A DNA stretch of 51,756 bases from Saprospiraceae bacterium (GTDB lineage: Bacteria; Bacteroidota; Bacteroidia; Chitinophagales; Saprospiraceae): the NCBI GenBank assembly GCA_013001975.1, contig JABDKX010000251.1:1-51756 (forward strand), written 5' to 3'. Made by a program: the position numbers and the translations under genes. Below are positions 18,347-27,104 of this stretch, piece by piece (positions within the stretch are counted from its first letter, which is position 1; every line of letters begins with the position of its first letter). Below the pieces are notes generated by a model. That model did not search any database and was not told where the DNA came from. It saw nothing but the letters and a program-made list of their open reading frames with translations.

Positions 18347-19308
18347 TAATGAATGAGTTTGTTTTTATTTTTTATAAATGAGTCATACGTTTTGTTTCCC
18401 AACTTAGTATTACATCGCACACCTATTACATTGTTTCTTCCTGCTTTAATATCTGTACAAATTGCGTTATCTCCTCCTTGCTCAGCAACAATACCAAATA
18501 TATAATTATGAGAAGGGGCAATCACTTTTCCATTCCCATCAACATAATTGTCCAATCGTAACGTTGTAGCATTTCTACTATAATGATGGAAGATATCATA
18601 AATTCTGTTCTCCATTGAACCTTCTAAATAAATGGCTGCATCTCTATATTCATCACCAACTCTATTCAGAATAATATTGCTGATGCTGTTAGCATTATTA
18701 AATCCTTTCAAATAAACTGCACAATTTATATGCTCAATAACCAAATCTCTTACGGTGTGAAAAAAAGATGCTGTTGAACTATCCCCTTTATTTTGAGCAC
18801 TGTATAAAAATATGCCAACTGACGGTTCAACTGTTTGGCCACACCCTTTTATGGTTAAGTTTTTCACAACTGAATATAGGATGTTTTGATTTGTTATGCT
18901 TTTATTTTCGTGTCCTATTTTTATAATCCCTTCCTTGAGTGGGATTTCAGATTCTATCAAAACTCTTTTGTTTTCACCTTCTATCGTCGAATAAGATTTT
19001 GACAGCCAGATCATGGGCTGATTATTATTACTCTCTTTGACTCTGATTAACTTAACGCCTGCTTCTAAAAAAAGATTTTTATTTACTGTCAACTTTTTGT
19101 CTAACCGGTACACACCTTTTGGTACTCTTGTAACTATATGTTTTTCTGTTAACGCTTTTTGAAATGCCTTTGATGAATCCGTCTTGCCCGATGGGTCTGC
19201 GCCATAAAATAAAACATTATTTGTGTTCTCGTTTTCGGCAACATAATAATTTTGATGACAACTTTGAAAGCACAACATCAATAGCATGATATAAAAAGCA
19301 TTGTTCAT
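18346..19308 (-). CDS. Pectate-lyase-like beta-helix lipoprotein
   Basis: Predicted lipoprotein with a right-handed parallel beta-helix. I place the start at ATG 19308, one base after the stop of the aminotransferase; this leaves a clean lipoprotein signal with FQSC as lipobox (Cys 17) and 320 residues. Further upstream codons in frame would spoil it. After the signal comes the Pectate_lyase_3-type opening VLFYGADPSGKTDSSKAFQKAL and PKGVYRLDKKLTV, then irregular helix turns rich in Asn and hydrophobics. Such folds bind or cleave acidic polysaccharides, and next to a Wzy-like gene a role in trimming or export of the polymer is reasonable. Catalytic residues cannot be assigned by eye. Confidence 0.72.
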   Translation of the reverse strand: MNNAFYIMLLMLCFQSCHQNYYVAENENTNNVLFYGADPSGKTDSSKAFQKALTEKHIVTRVPKGVYRLDKKLTVNKNLFLEAGVKLIRVKESNNNQPMIWLSKSYSTIEGENKRVLIESEIPLKEGIIKIGHENKSITNQNILYSVVKNLTIKGCGQTVEPSVGIFLYSAQNKGDSSTASFFHTVRDLVIEHINCAVYLKGFNNANSISNIILNRVGDEYRDAAIYLEGSMENRIYDIFHHYSRNATTLRLDNYVDGNGKVIAPSHNYIFGIVAEQGGDNAICTDIKAGRNNVIGVRCNTKLGNKTYDSFIKNKNKLIH

Positions 19309-19309
19309 T

Positions 19310-20512
19310 TTATCGATATTTATCATTTGCAAAATCAAGTGCGCTCAATAAAATATCACAAGCTTCATCCAACTCTTTCATTGTATAAATGAGTGGTGGT
19401 GCCAACCTAAATGATCTGTTATTAAATAAAAAATAATCAATCAAAGCACCATTATTAAATGAATGATTAACGACATGTTTTAAATATTTTCTTTTGGTAA
19501 GTTCAACGGCCATCATTAAGCCAGAGCTTCGTATCTCCTTTATGATAGGGTGAGATAATTTTTTTAAAATAAAGGCTTCCTTTTCTAATACACTTTCAAC
19601 TATGGATTCGTCAATAAGTGTTTTTAATGATGCGTAGGCCGCAGCACACATCACGGGGTGTCCTCCAAACGTCGTAATATGACCTAAGTCTGGTTTTTTT
19701 GTAAACAGATTAATCAACTTTTTATCTCCTACCAACCCTCCGATTGGCATACCGCCTCCCATTGCTTTTCCAATGCATAATAAATCAGGAATTACATCAT
19801 ATTTTTGGTGAGCAAACATTTTTCCTGTTCTTCCGAAACCCGTTTGGATTTCATCAAGAACAAATAAGGTCTTTGTTTCTTTACACCGTTTTTCTACTTT
19901 TCGCAGATAGTCATTTTTTGGAACATTTATACCTGCTTCTGCTTGTACTGGTTCAAGAATAACCGCAGCTGTTCTACATGTAATTTTTTTGAGGTCTTCT
20001 ACATTATTAAACTCAATATGTTTGATTCCTGGAATGAGTGGAAGAAAGGCACGAGAATAACTGTGATCAGATCGTAATGTTTCTGCTCCCTGTGTACTTC
20101 CATGGTAAGCATTGCTACACGATACGATTTCAAATCTGCCTGTTGCTCTTTTGGCCAACTTCATAGCAACTTCTAACACTTCACTGCCTGAATTAAGGAA
20201 ATAGATACAATTCAGTGAATCGTCTAATTGTGACGTCAGTAAATCAGCATAAGCAACCTGAGGTCCTTGAATATGTTCGCCATAAACCATAGTATGCAAA
20301 TGCTTATCCAATTGATTTTTAATTGCTTCAATAACTTGAGGGTGTCTGTGTCCAAGTGAACTCACAGAAATGCCTGAATTTAAATCGAAATATTGTTTGC
20401 CATGAACATCATAAATAAAAATTCCCTCGGCATAATCAACTTCCAACGCAAGCGGATAAGTTGATGTTTGACCGATGTTATTTAGAAAAATGTCTCTTTT
20501 GGATAATGCCAT
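19310..20512 (-). CDS. Class III PLP-dependent aminotransferase
   Basis: Cytoplasmic aminotransferase of the acetylornithine/ornithine/4-aminobutyrate group. The 400-residue protein shows the family landmarks: DLNSGISVSSLGHRHP, NSGSEVLEVAMKLAKRATGR (usually NSGSEA), the EPVQAEAGI and LFVLDEIQTGFGRTG segments with the PLP-contacting Asp, and the Schiff-base lysine in CIGKAMGGGMPIGG. Substrate is not evident. It has a perfect -7 box 19 bases upstream and is the first gene of the leftward run; the next gene starts one base after its stop. It may simply be a housekeeping amino-acid enzyme that shares a promoter with the polysaccharide genes, or it may supply an amino donor for one of the sugars. 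Confidence 0.87.
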   Translation of the reverse strand: MALSKRDIFLNNIGQTSTYPLALEVDYAEGIFIYDVHGKQYFDLNSGISVSSLGHRHPQVIEAIKNQLDKHLHTMVYGEHIQGPQVAYADLLTSQLDDSLNCIYFLNSGSEVLEVAMKLAKRATGRFEIVSCSNAYHGSTQGAETLRSDHSYSRAFLPLIPGIKHIEFNNVEDLKKITCRTAAVILEPVQAEAGINVPKNDYLRKVEKRCKETKTLFVLDEIQTGFGRTGKMFAHQKYDVIPDLLCIGKAMGGGMPIGGLVGDKKLINLFTKKPDLGHITTFGGHPVMCAAAYASLKTLIDESIVESVLEKEAFILKKLSHPIIKEIRSSGLMMAVELTKRKYLKHVVNHSFNNGALIDYFLFNNRSFRLAPPLIYTMKELDEACDILLSALDFANDKYR

Positions 20513-20531
20513 TTAAAGGTAATCTGAAAAA

Positions 20532-20539
20532 CAAAGCTA
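20532..20539 (-). promoter_or_regulatory. Predicted -7 box of the aminotransferase-polysaccharide operon
   Basis: TAGCTTTG on the minus strand matches TAnnTTTG perfectly, 19 bases before the ATG at 20512. No clear -33 TTTG at the expected spacing. Confidence 0.55.
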
Positions 20540-20737
20540 ATATAAGAAGCCACAATATTTGATCATCTTAATAAAGTAATTTTTTAAACAAGCTAATGTT
20601 TTGAAAATATGGGTTTTGAATTTGCGTTATATTCTTGTTAAATAGAAGCTCATTTAGAAGAAAATAGCCTTAAATAGTGGAATTAGGCTTCGTTTTTGCC
20701 CATCTTTGTTTAGTTACTAATCATAATAAAATATACA

Positions 20738-21913
20738 ATGTCTAAATCACTTTACATTTCTTTATTCTTGTTCATGGCTACATTGATAAGTGCACAAGGT
20801 ATTTCCTTTTTTCACGGCACTTGGCAAGAAGCACTTGATGAAGCTAAAAAAACAGATAAAGTTGTCTTTGTAGATGCTTATGCAAAATGGTGTGGTCCAT
20901 GTAAAGCAATGGCAAGAAATGTTTTCACTCAAGAGGAAGTTGGTAACTATTTTAATGAAAATTTCATCAATCTTAAGTTAGACATGGAAGAAAAAGATGG
21001 GATTTCATTTGGAAGAAAATATCCGGTGTCTGCCTTTCCAACATTATTCTTTTTGACGCCAGATGGTGAAATGATAAAAAAGTCTGTTGGTGGTAAAAAA
21101 GCAAAGGACTTAATTGAACTAGGAAAAAACTCGCTGAAAGGATATGATAAAAGTGGTCAATATGTTGATCAATATGAAGCTGGAAACCGAGACTTTGACT
21201 TAATGCTAAATTATGTAAGCGCATTAAATAAAGTGGGTAAGCCAAGTCTAAAAATATCAAATGATTACATCTCTTCAAATCCAAATATTTCCGATGACCA
21301 AAAAGCAAAGTTTTTGTTAGCTGCAATTACAGAATCAGACTCTAAATTGTTTGAAGAATTAATGCCGCTTAAGAAAAAGGCCAAAAAACATGCTACTGAA
21401 GAAGAGTATGAGAAAAAAATAGAAACGGCTTGTATGAAGACCGTTGCAAAGGCTGTCGAATATGAGTTTGAAGAACTCCTAACTGAGGCCATTGAAAAAT
21501 ATAAAGAAGCTGATGCCGGTGACCATAAAAAATTCGCTTTTGAAGCAAAACTTCACTACAATGCGCTCATGTCCAATTACGAGCCTTGGGTAGATTTGTC
21601 AAAAAGCTATTTAAAAAAATATGGAAAGAAAAATCCTGCTATTTATAAAGAACAACTATCAAGTTTGAAAAAGAACTTTAATTATGTAGATGAGTCGACA
21701 GAATATGCAACAACCCTAGCAAAGGGGTTGATTAAATATGAAGACACGACACCTAATTATATGTTGTACATTCAAATGCTTTTAAGTTGTGATAAAGGAA
21801 AAGAGGCCATCAAAGTGACAAAGGAAGCTATTAAAAAAGCCAGTAAGAGAGACGAAAATACTAAGCAACTAGAACAATATCTTGATTATATCCAAAAGGA
21901 GCAATTAGATTAA
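20738..21913 (+). CDS. Secreted thioredoxin-fold protein (WCGPC)
   Basis: Exported redox protein. The 391-residue protein has a signal peptide (cleavage near LISA-QG, residue 20) and a Thioredoxin_7-like domain with the full active site WCGPC (W51-C55) and the cis-Pro segment VSAFPTLFFL. A long Lys/Glu-rich helical C-terminal part of about 240 residues resembles TPR or HAT repeats. WCGPC is the classical reducing thioredoxin motif, so it likely reduces or isomerises disulfides in the periplasm. The next gene starts 7 bp downstream and has the same general design, so the two form an operon. CATCTTTG at 20701-20708 is a possible, imperfect -7 box. Confidence 0.82.
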   Translation: MSKSLYISLFLFMATLISAQGISFFHGTWQEALDEAKKTDKVVFVDAYAKWCGPCKAMARNVFTQEEVGNYFNENFINLKLDMEEKDGISFGRKYPVSAFPTLFFLTPDGEMIKKSVGGKKAKDLIELGKNSLKGYDKSGQYVDQYEAGNRDFDLMLNYVSALNKVGKPSLKISNDYISSNPNISDDQKAKFLLAAITESDSKLFEELMPLKKKAKKHATEEEYEKKIETACMKTVAKAVEYEFEELLTEAIEKYKEADAGDHKKFAFEAKLHYNALMSNYEPWVDLSKSYLKKYGKKNPAIYKEQLSSLKKNFNYVDESTEYATTLAKGLIKYEDTTPNYMLYIQMLLSCDKGKEAIKVTKEAIKKASKRDENTKQLEQYLDYIQKEQLD

Positions 21914-21920
21914 ACCCTTT

Positions 21921-23234
21921 ATGATCGTTCGATTCCTAATACTTTTATTTGTTGGATCCACTCTGTCGGCCCAAACGAGATTGAGTTTCAATGAAATAAG
22001 TTTGGAGCGCGCATTGCAGAGAGCTAAAGTCGAAAACAAATTAATTTTTATTGATTCCTATGCTTCATATTGTTTACCATGTAAGCAAATGGATGTTGAA
22101 TTTAAAAATCAAGAACTTGCTTCCTATTTCAATAAGCATTTTATCAATGTCAAGGTAAATATGGAAGGCGTCAAAGCGAAGACATATAAAAACGCTTTTC
22201 AAATAGTTTTCCTTCCTTCTTTGATTTTTATTGATAAAAACGGAAATCAGAAAACCAAAATAGACAACCTTGTTTCAGCCAACGAATTATTATCAATTGG
22301 TAAGTTTATTAACAACAAATATGGACCAAATGCACCTTTGGTTGCTTCGGCTCCAGCCAATAGTCCAAAATCAGCCTCAAAGAAAACAACTCCAATCAGA
22401 AAACCGACAACTGTATCAAAACCAAAACAAGCTGTCGTTCAAAAGAATCCTGATATAAAGTTTGAAAACTCGACTCCTCCTGTACAGGAGGCTGACGAAA
22501 AAATTCTTTTTGTTATGGGCTCAGAAAATGTACCTCCAGATGTTATGCGTGAAGAAGCTTACTTTAGAATGCAATTGATGGACGGCAGTCATAATGATGC
22601 TGCTAAGAAATATTTAGCAACACAATCGGAATGGCTAACGGAAACGAACATGCGATTTATTTTTGATTTTTTAAATTCTAGCAGGACCCCAACATTCGAA
22701 CATCTGATTAAAAATAAGTCGGCTTACATTCAATTACTTGGCGAAGCAAAAGTTGATCAAGCCATACATATTATTACCAATAAAGAACTCGAAAGAGGAT
22801 TCCCAAGACCTTCAATAGAAGAGGCAGAATATTTATATAGAATAAAGGGAAGTGATAATCCAAAAGAATTGGCCAGCCAATATAGGTTGAATCTTTATTA
22901 TGAGCAGGCGCGGTTTGATGAATACATAAAATATGGATTTATCTATTTAGATGAATTTGAAGAAAACGATCATTTAAAGTATAACTTAAGCAAACTCCTT
23001 CAACAGAAGGACGATAAAAAATCTTTGAAGAAAAGCAGAAATCTTTTAGAGTCACTCATTAAAAGCAACAAAGACAATGAATTATATTTTCTTTCATTGG
23101 CGCAAACTTATGACAAATTAAATGACAGGAAAAAAGCAGTCAGCACGATCAAAAAGGCGATGCAGATTTGTAAGCAAAAAAATATTACAAATAATGATGT
23201 CAATAATTTGTATATCAAATTAACCGAAACATAA
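21921..23234 (+). CDS. Secreted thioredoxin-fold protein with TPR-like tail (CLPC)
   Basis: Second gene of the pair, 437 residues. It has a signal peptide (cleavage near TLSA-QT, residue 18) and a thioredoxin-like domain with the altered active site YCLPC (C51-C54) and FLPSLIFID after it. A Pro/Lys/Ser/Thr-rich linker covers about residues 140-175 and a TPR-like helical domain fills the C-terminus. The CxxC is kept but Trp-Cys-Gly-Pro has become Tyr-Cys-Leu-Pro, so the redox potential and client probably differ from the first gene. It ends 2 bp before the convergent unknown gene. Partner proteins are unknown. Confidence 0.8.
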   Translation: MIVRFLILLFVGSTLSAQTRLSFNEISLERALQRAKVENKLIFIDSYASYCLPCKQMDVEFKNQELASYFNKHFINVKVNMEGVKAKTYKNAFQIVFLPSLIFIDKNGNQKTKIDNLVSANELLSIGKFINNKYGPNAPLVASAPANSPKSASKKTTPIRKPTTVSKPKQAVVQKNPDIKFENSTPPVQEADEKILFVMGSENVPPDVMREEAYFRMQLMDGSHNDAAKKYLATQSEWLTETNMRFIFDFLNSSRTPTFEHLIKNKSAYIQLLGEAKVDQAIHIITNKELERGFPRPSIEEAEYLYRIKGSDNPKELASQYRLNLYYEQARFDEYIKYGFIYLDEFEENDHLKYNLSKLLQQKDDKKSLKKSRNLLESLIKSNKDNELYFLSLAQTYDKLNDRKKAVSTIKKAMQICKQKNITNNDVNNLYIKLTET

Positions 23235-23235
23235 A

Positions 23236-23970
23236 TCAGATGCCAGCCATTGGGTCTTTGTCGTAACCAAAGTCATTCCAGCTTTTTCCTGCTTTAACAT
23301 TTTTCATAGTCACCACTTTCCCGAAAAAATCGTGCTCGGTAGAAAATTGAGCGCCTAGATGCGTTTCCCAACCTGACCAAGCGTTATAGATTCCTTTAAT
23401 CGGAATAATACTGGTCCACATTTTCCATCCGGTAGGTCTGTTATTGTCATCCAATAGCCACAAGTAAGCGTCACCAGGTGTCACGCCACCAGAGTTATAT
23501 TCTATTAACAATGCTTTTTTGTCTTCAACATCAACAACTTTTCTAGATGTTCCTTTATCAAATATTTTAAATGGCGCCAACATCCAAAATGAATCATTAC
23601 ACCAATTTGACCATGCTTTTTGTTTTGCTTTTTCATGGGCATCTCCTTCTAATAAAATGTCATTTTGAAATGCTTGCGCATTCAGCGTATTAAGATTCAT
23701 ATAAACCTTAATGTCGTCATATTCAATTATGGCTTTGTTGTTCACTTTATCCCATAAGTATTTTTGTCCAGGTCTGAAAAATTCCCATTGCAGAAAAGGA
23801 ATTGTATCAAAGGCATTTTTATCAATAGTTTTGAGCATGCTTTCGGCCAAAGCATCTGCCTCTGCTCCAGATTTTCCTTCTGGCTTTTTCTCACTCATCA
23901 CTTTTACAGCAATAAATCCAGCAATGAATAAAAAGAGTATCAGGTATAAAAGGTATTTTAAAAATTTCAT
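23236..23970 (-). CDS. Unknown membrane-anchored protein
   Basis: I do not recognise this 244-residue protein. It begins with one strong membrane helix (about residues 4-25) without a lipobox, so it is probably anchored in the inner membrane with the rest in the periplasm. The exposed part is rich in Trp and aromatic residues (WEFFRPGQKYLWD, WSNWCNDSFWML, GWKMWTSIIPIKGIYNAW), suggesting a compact beta-rich fold. The look is that of a conserved Bacteroidota domain of unknown function. It precedes trmB's 3' end by 39 bp downstream on the same strand, so they may be co-transcribed. No catalytic motif is visible. Confidence 0.7.
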   Translation of the reverse strand: MKFLKYLLYLILFLFIAGFIAVKVMSEKKPEGKSGAEADALAESMLKTIDKNAFDTIPFLQWEFFRPGQKYLWDKVNNKAIIEYDDIKVYMNLNTLNAQAFQNDILLEGDAHEKAKQKAWSNWCNDSFWMLAPFKIFDKGTSRKVVDVEDKKALLIEYNSGGVTPGDAYLWLLDDNNRPTGWKMWTSIIPIKGIYNAWSGWETHLGAQFSTEHDFFGKVVTMKNVKAGKSWNDFGYDKDPMAGI

Positions 23971-24009
23971 TGTTTGGTTTTTATCGCGTGATATATTTTG
24001 TTTTGGTTC

Positions 24010-24708
24010 TTAACTTTCTTTCAAATTAAATTGCAAATACTTTATACTATCTGCATTTGATATGTTTGCGTTTTCGTAGTATGTTTTTATATCCAAATCA
24101 GGATGAAGCATTTCTTCATCACCATAGACATCGTATGTATCTAGTTTTGTTATGTGCCCTTCTTCTTTTATAACCTCTTTTGTATGAAAGTACATAACAT
24201 CGGAATCAGTTTTTAAATGTATTGGGCTCTTTGGCTTTAAAAACTGTTTGTAAACACCTAAATAGTTTGGTGATGTCAGTCTTCTGTTTACTTTTCCTTT
24301 TTTTAAAAACGGGTCTGGAAAGGTAATCCAAATTTCATCAATTTCATTTTCGTTAAAAAATAAATGGCAGAATTCAATTTTAGTTCTTAGAAAGGCAACA
24401 TTATTCAAATTGGACTCAATGGCAATTTTAGCTCCTTTCCATATTCTTGCACCTTTTATATCTACTCCAATAAAATTTCTATCTGGATACCTTTCCGCCA
24501 AAGCTATGCTGTATTCACCTCGGCCACAAGCCAGTTCTAATGTTATAGGGTTCTCGTTTTTAAAATGCTCAGAATGCCACTTTCCTGACATTTCTACCGA
24601 AGTATCGTGATTGGCCACAAGTAAGGGATTTCTTGGGTCATAATTTTCATAAACATTGTCAAATGTTAATAATTCCGTAAACTTCAATAATTTATTCCTT
24701 CTCGCCAT
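24010..24708 (-). CDS. trmB: tRNA (guanine-N7-)-methyltransferase
   Basis: SAM-dependent enzyme that makes m7G46 in the tRNA variable loop; cytoplasmic. The 232-residue protein has the class I methyltransferase glycine motif ELACGRGEYS, the acidic VDIKGARIWKGA motif and the TrmB hallmark WITFPDPFLKKGKVNRRLTSPNYL (usual form FPDPW-KK-H-KRR), then HLKTDSD. Length is normal. ATG at 24708 is preceded by a perfect -7 box at 24731-24738. It is divergent from the beta-barrel gene and the two promoters lie within 20 bp of each other. Confidence 0.94.
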   Translation of the reverse strand: MARRNKLLKFTELLTFDNVYENYDPRNPLLVANHDTSVEMSGKWHSEHFKNENPITLELACGRGEYSIALAERYPDRNFIGVDIKGARIWKGAKIAIESNLNNVAFLRTKIEFCHLFFNENEIDEIWITFPDPFLKKGKVNRRLTSPNYLGVYKQFLKPKSPIHLKTDSDVMYFHTKEVIKEEGHITKLDTYDVYGDEEMLHPDLDIKTYYENANISNADSIKYLQFNLKES

Positions 24709-24730
24709 TATATAGTTGACCTTTAGAGTT

Positions 24731-24750
24731 CAAAAATATCTCTATTTTCG
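24731..24750. promoter_or_regulatory. Back-to-back promoters of trmB and the beta-barrel gene
   Basis: On the minus strand TATTTTTG (24731-24738) is a perfect -7 box 22 bases before the trmB ATG. On the plus strand TATTTTCG (24743-24750), one change from consensus, lies 19 bases before the TTG start at 24770. The two boxes are 4 bases apart, so RNA polymerase cannot easily occupy both at once. Confidence 0.55.
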
Positions 24751-24769
24751 CGCTATAAAAATCTTTATT

Positions 24770-25645
24770 TTGAAGAATCTTTTAATTGCAGTCATATTTT
24801 GTTTTGGATTAACCATTAGTGCACAACACAGAGTCGGTGTTAGGGCTGGGTTAAATTATTCAAAATTTAACGGTCCGGTAGAACCTAATGAATCTTATGA
24901 TATCACCGGTGGTTTCCATTTTGGTATAAATTATACTTACGAATTCACTTCTGTTTTTGGGTTAAGAGGTGAAATACTCTATACACAAAGAGGAACCAAG
25001 CGATCGTATGATGGAAAGTCATATTATATTGTAAATCCTATTGCTCCGGCCGACATTCCTACTTTTGTTGACTACGGAGATGTCCTTATGGATCTAAAGG
25101 TGTCTAATGCTTATCTTTCAATACCTATAACAGCGCAATACAGATTAAATAGGAAATTTGAACTTTTTGGAGGAATTTCTTTAGACTTTGTTGTTGGACC
25201 AACAGGAACGGGGAAAGTTAAGTTTGTCAGTGACGATGATCCCAACATTAATTTTACACAATCTCTAGACTATAGGTACAGTTCTGATGTTGTTGGGCAG
25301 TATAATACATTTTTATCTGAAAACATCTTGGTCAATATTGATGAGCGCCTATCAACACTTCCTAGAATCATCGGTGCTTATTATAATTTTCCTTTCCCTT
25401 TAGATCCTGAAGAAGACATACCATCGTTAATTAACGGATTTGATTCTCACTTAATAGGTGGCGTAAACTATTTCATAAACAGTGGCTTCTATGTTGGTGC
25501 AAGAATAGAATATGGCTTACTAGATACCACAAATGCTGCTGTTGATTATAGTCTGGGCGAATTAGATGAAAATGAAAACTACATCTTTAGAGATGACAGT
25601 GACAAATCATTTAATTTAAGTTTGTCTTTCGGATTTAAGTTTTAA
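24770..25645 (+). CDS. Outer-membrane beta-barrel protein (PorT-like)
   Basis: Predicted small outer-membrane barrel of the PorT/outer_membrane_beta-barrel type. I set the start at TTG 24770 (291 residues), because it gives a clean signal peptide ending TISA-QH. The alternative TTG at 24716 would add 18 residues and would run through the predicted promoter. Visible strands alternate aromatic and small residues (RVGVRAGLNYSKF, GFHFGINYTYEF, FGLRGEILYTQRGTKRSY) and the protein ends in SLSFGFKF, the final Phe typical of barrels. A long insertion of about 80 residues in the middle is probably an extracellular loop. Function is unknown. Its 3' end overlaps prfA by 4 bp, tail to tail. Confidence 0.78.
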   Translation: MKNLLIAVIFCFGLTISAQHRVGVRAGLNYSKFNGPVEPNESYDITGGFHFGINYTYEFTSVFGLRGEILYTQRGTKRSYDGKSYYIVNPIAPADIPTFVDYGDVLMDLKVSNAYLSIPITAQYRLNRKFELFGGISLDFVVGPTGTGKVKFVSDDDPNINFTQSLDYRYSSDVVGQYNTFLSENILVNIDERLSTLPRIIGAYYNFPFPLDPEEDIPSLINGFDSHLIGGVNYFINSGFYVGARIEYGLLDTTNAAVDYSLGELDENENYIFRDDSDKSFNLSLSFGFKF

Positions 25646-26703
25646 GCCTCAACCATTTTATCTGCATTTTCTGCCATCTGAAGTTTTTCAATAATTTCAG
25701 TAATGTTACCATCCATTATTTTATCCAGACTATAAAGTGTCAGATTAATTCTGTGGTCAGTAACTCTATTTTGCGGATAGTTATATGTTCTAATTTTATC
25801 AGATCTGTCACCTGTTCCAACTAAAGATTTCCGTTTCTGCTTTTGTTCAGAATATGCTTTTTCGCGTTGGGCTTCCTTGATCCTTTGATACAACTTTTGC
25901 ATCGCGATTTCCCTGTTTTTGTGTTGAGATCTAGAATCTGTACTTTCTGAAACGATGCCTGTTGGAAGGTGTGTAAACCTTACGCCCGACTCGGTTTTAT
26001 TAACGTGTTGTCCACCTGCGCCACTTGAACGGAATGTATCTACTTTTAAATCGTCTTTTTTAACGTCGATTTCATCTAGCTCAAACTTGGGCATTATAAC
26101 AACCGTTGCAGCTGATGTGTGAACTCTACCTTGAGATTCTGTTTTAGGAACTCTTTGAACCCTGTGTGCTCCAGACTCAAATTTGAGCTTTCCAAAAACT
26201 TCATCTCCAAATATTTCTAAGACAACTTTACTGTATCCTCCTGATGATCCTTCATTTAAAGTAACTGTTTCAACTTTCCAGTTTTGAGATTCACAATACT
26301 TAGTATACAAACGATACAAATCGCCTGCAAAGATACTGGCTTCATCACCTCCTGTTCCTGCTCTTATTTCCATGACAACATCCAATTTGTCATCTGGATC
26401 TTTAGGAATTAAAAGCACTTTGATTTCTTCGTCAAGCGCTTCTTTTTGGGGTTGCAGAATATCTATTTCTTCTTTTGCCATTGCCTGCATTTCCGGATCA
26501 GGATCGGAAAGCATTTCCTTGGCATTTTGTATATTTTCAATGACATCTTTGTAGACTTTATACTTGTCTACGATGACTTGCATGCCTTTATACTCTTTGT
26601 TAAGTTTAGAAAACTTTTTCATGTCCGTCACTACTTCGGGATCGGAAAGTTTTTCTTCAATACTCAGAAAATGATTGTAAATGGCTTCTAATTTGTCTAA
26701 CAT
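25642..26703 (-). CDS. prfA: Peptide chain release factor 1
   Basis: Terminates translation at UAA and UAG. The 353-residue protein has the N-terminal helical domain, the codon-reading region with HRVQRVPKTESQGRVHTSA (the PxT tripeptide of RF1 appears as PKT), and the catalytic GGQ in FRSSGAGGQHVNKTESGVR followed by SRSQHKN. The PxT form, rather than SPF, marks it as RF1 and not RF2. No frameshift site is present, as expected for RF1. A -7-like box TAagTTCG lies at 26737-26744 on the minus strand. The 4-bp overlap with the beta-barrel gene is tail to tail. Confidence 0.96.
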   Translation of the reverse strand: MLDKLEAIYNHFLSIEEKLSDPEVVTDMKKFSKLNKEYKGMQVIVDKYKVYKDVIENIQNAKEMLSDPDPEMQAMAKEEIDILQPQKEALDEEIKVLLIPKDPDDKLDVVMEIRAGTGGDEASIFAGDLYRLYTKYCESQNWKVETVTLNEGSSGGYSKVVLEIFGDEVFGKLKFESGAHRVQRVPKTESQGRVHTSAATVVIMPKFELDEIDVKKDDLKVDTFRSSGAGGQHVNKTESGVRFTHLPTGIVSESTDSRSQHKNREIAMQKLYQRIKEAQREKAYSEQKQKRKSLVGTGDRSDKIRTYNYPQNRVTDHRINLTLYSLDKIMDGNITEIIEKLQMAENADKMVEA

Positions 26704-26781
26704 CTTAATTCAATAAATAGGATAATTAATCGCAAGCGAACTTACGTTAAAAGTTTGTGAAGTTATAAATTAAAAGACGCG

Positions 26782-27018
26782 CTAAATAAATCGAATTTTG
26801 TTCTTGATATTTTGGATTAGATCTGTAGAAACGGTGGGTCTAGTTACGTTGTTTTTTATGAACTCTCTGAAGTTCTTTTCTTTATTGAAGATTTTAGAGC
26901 ATCTGGGATCTAAATTGACCTGTTGTAATAATTCTTGTCTTTCTTTATCTGCGAGTGCATTATCGAAAAATAAGCTAACTCTGTTTTGGATTTCTTGAAT
27001 GTTGTTTGAATTTCCCAT
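26782..27018 (-). CDS. Small protein after the ECF sigma gene (candidate anti-sigma)
   Basis: A 78-residue, hydrophilic protein in the position where Bacteroidota often carry a short anti-sigma factor. It has a helix-rich N-terminus (IQNRVSLFFDNALADKERQELLQQVNLD), a single Cys in a DPRCSKIF segment, then a second helix and a C-terminal NIKNKIRF tail. The N-terminal 'two helices, then DP-CxxxF' design resembles zinc-less anti-sigma domains, but the HxxxCxxC zinc motif is absent. It follows the sigma factor by 86 bp on the same strand. No membrane helix is present, so if it is an anti-sigma factor it is a soluble one. This role is inferred from context. Confidence 0.6.
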   Translation of the reverse strand: MGNSNNIQEIQNRVSLFFDNALADKERQELLQQVNLDPRCSKIFNKEKNFREFIKNNVTRPTVSTDLIQNIKNKIRFI

Positions 27019-27104
27019 TTGTTTTACTTTTTAAAATCAACACATTACGTTCAATAAAAATGGAGTTCGTTACTAAAAACAATAACTAAGTTAAGGAAAA
27101 TTTA

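Noticed and set aside
24716-24769. Longer beta-barrel protein starting at TTG 24716
   Set aside because: It adds 18 residues before the signal peptide and overlaps the predicted -7 box of its own gene.
27019-27104. Possible terminator or attenuator between the sigma gene and the small downstream gene
   Set aside because: No stem of more than four or five pairs and no T run was found in the 86 bases.
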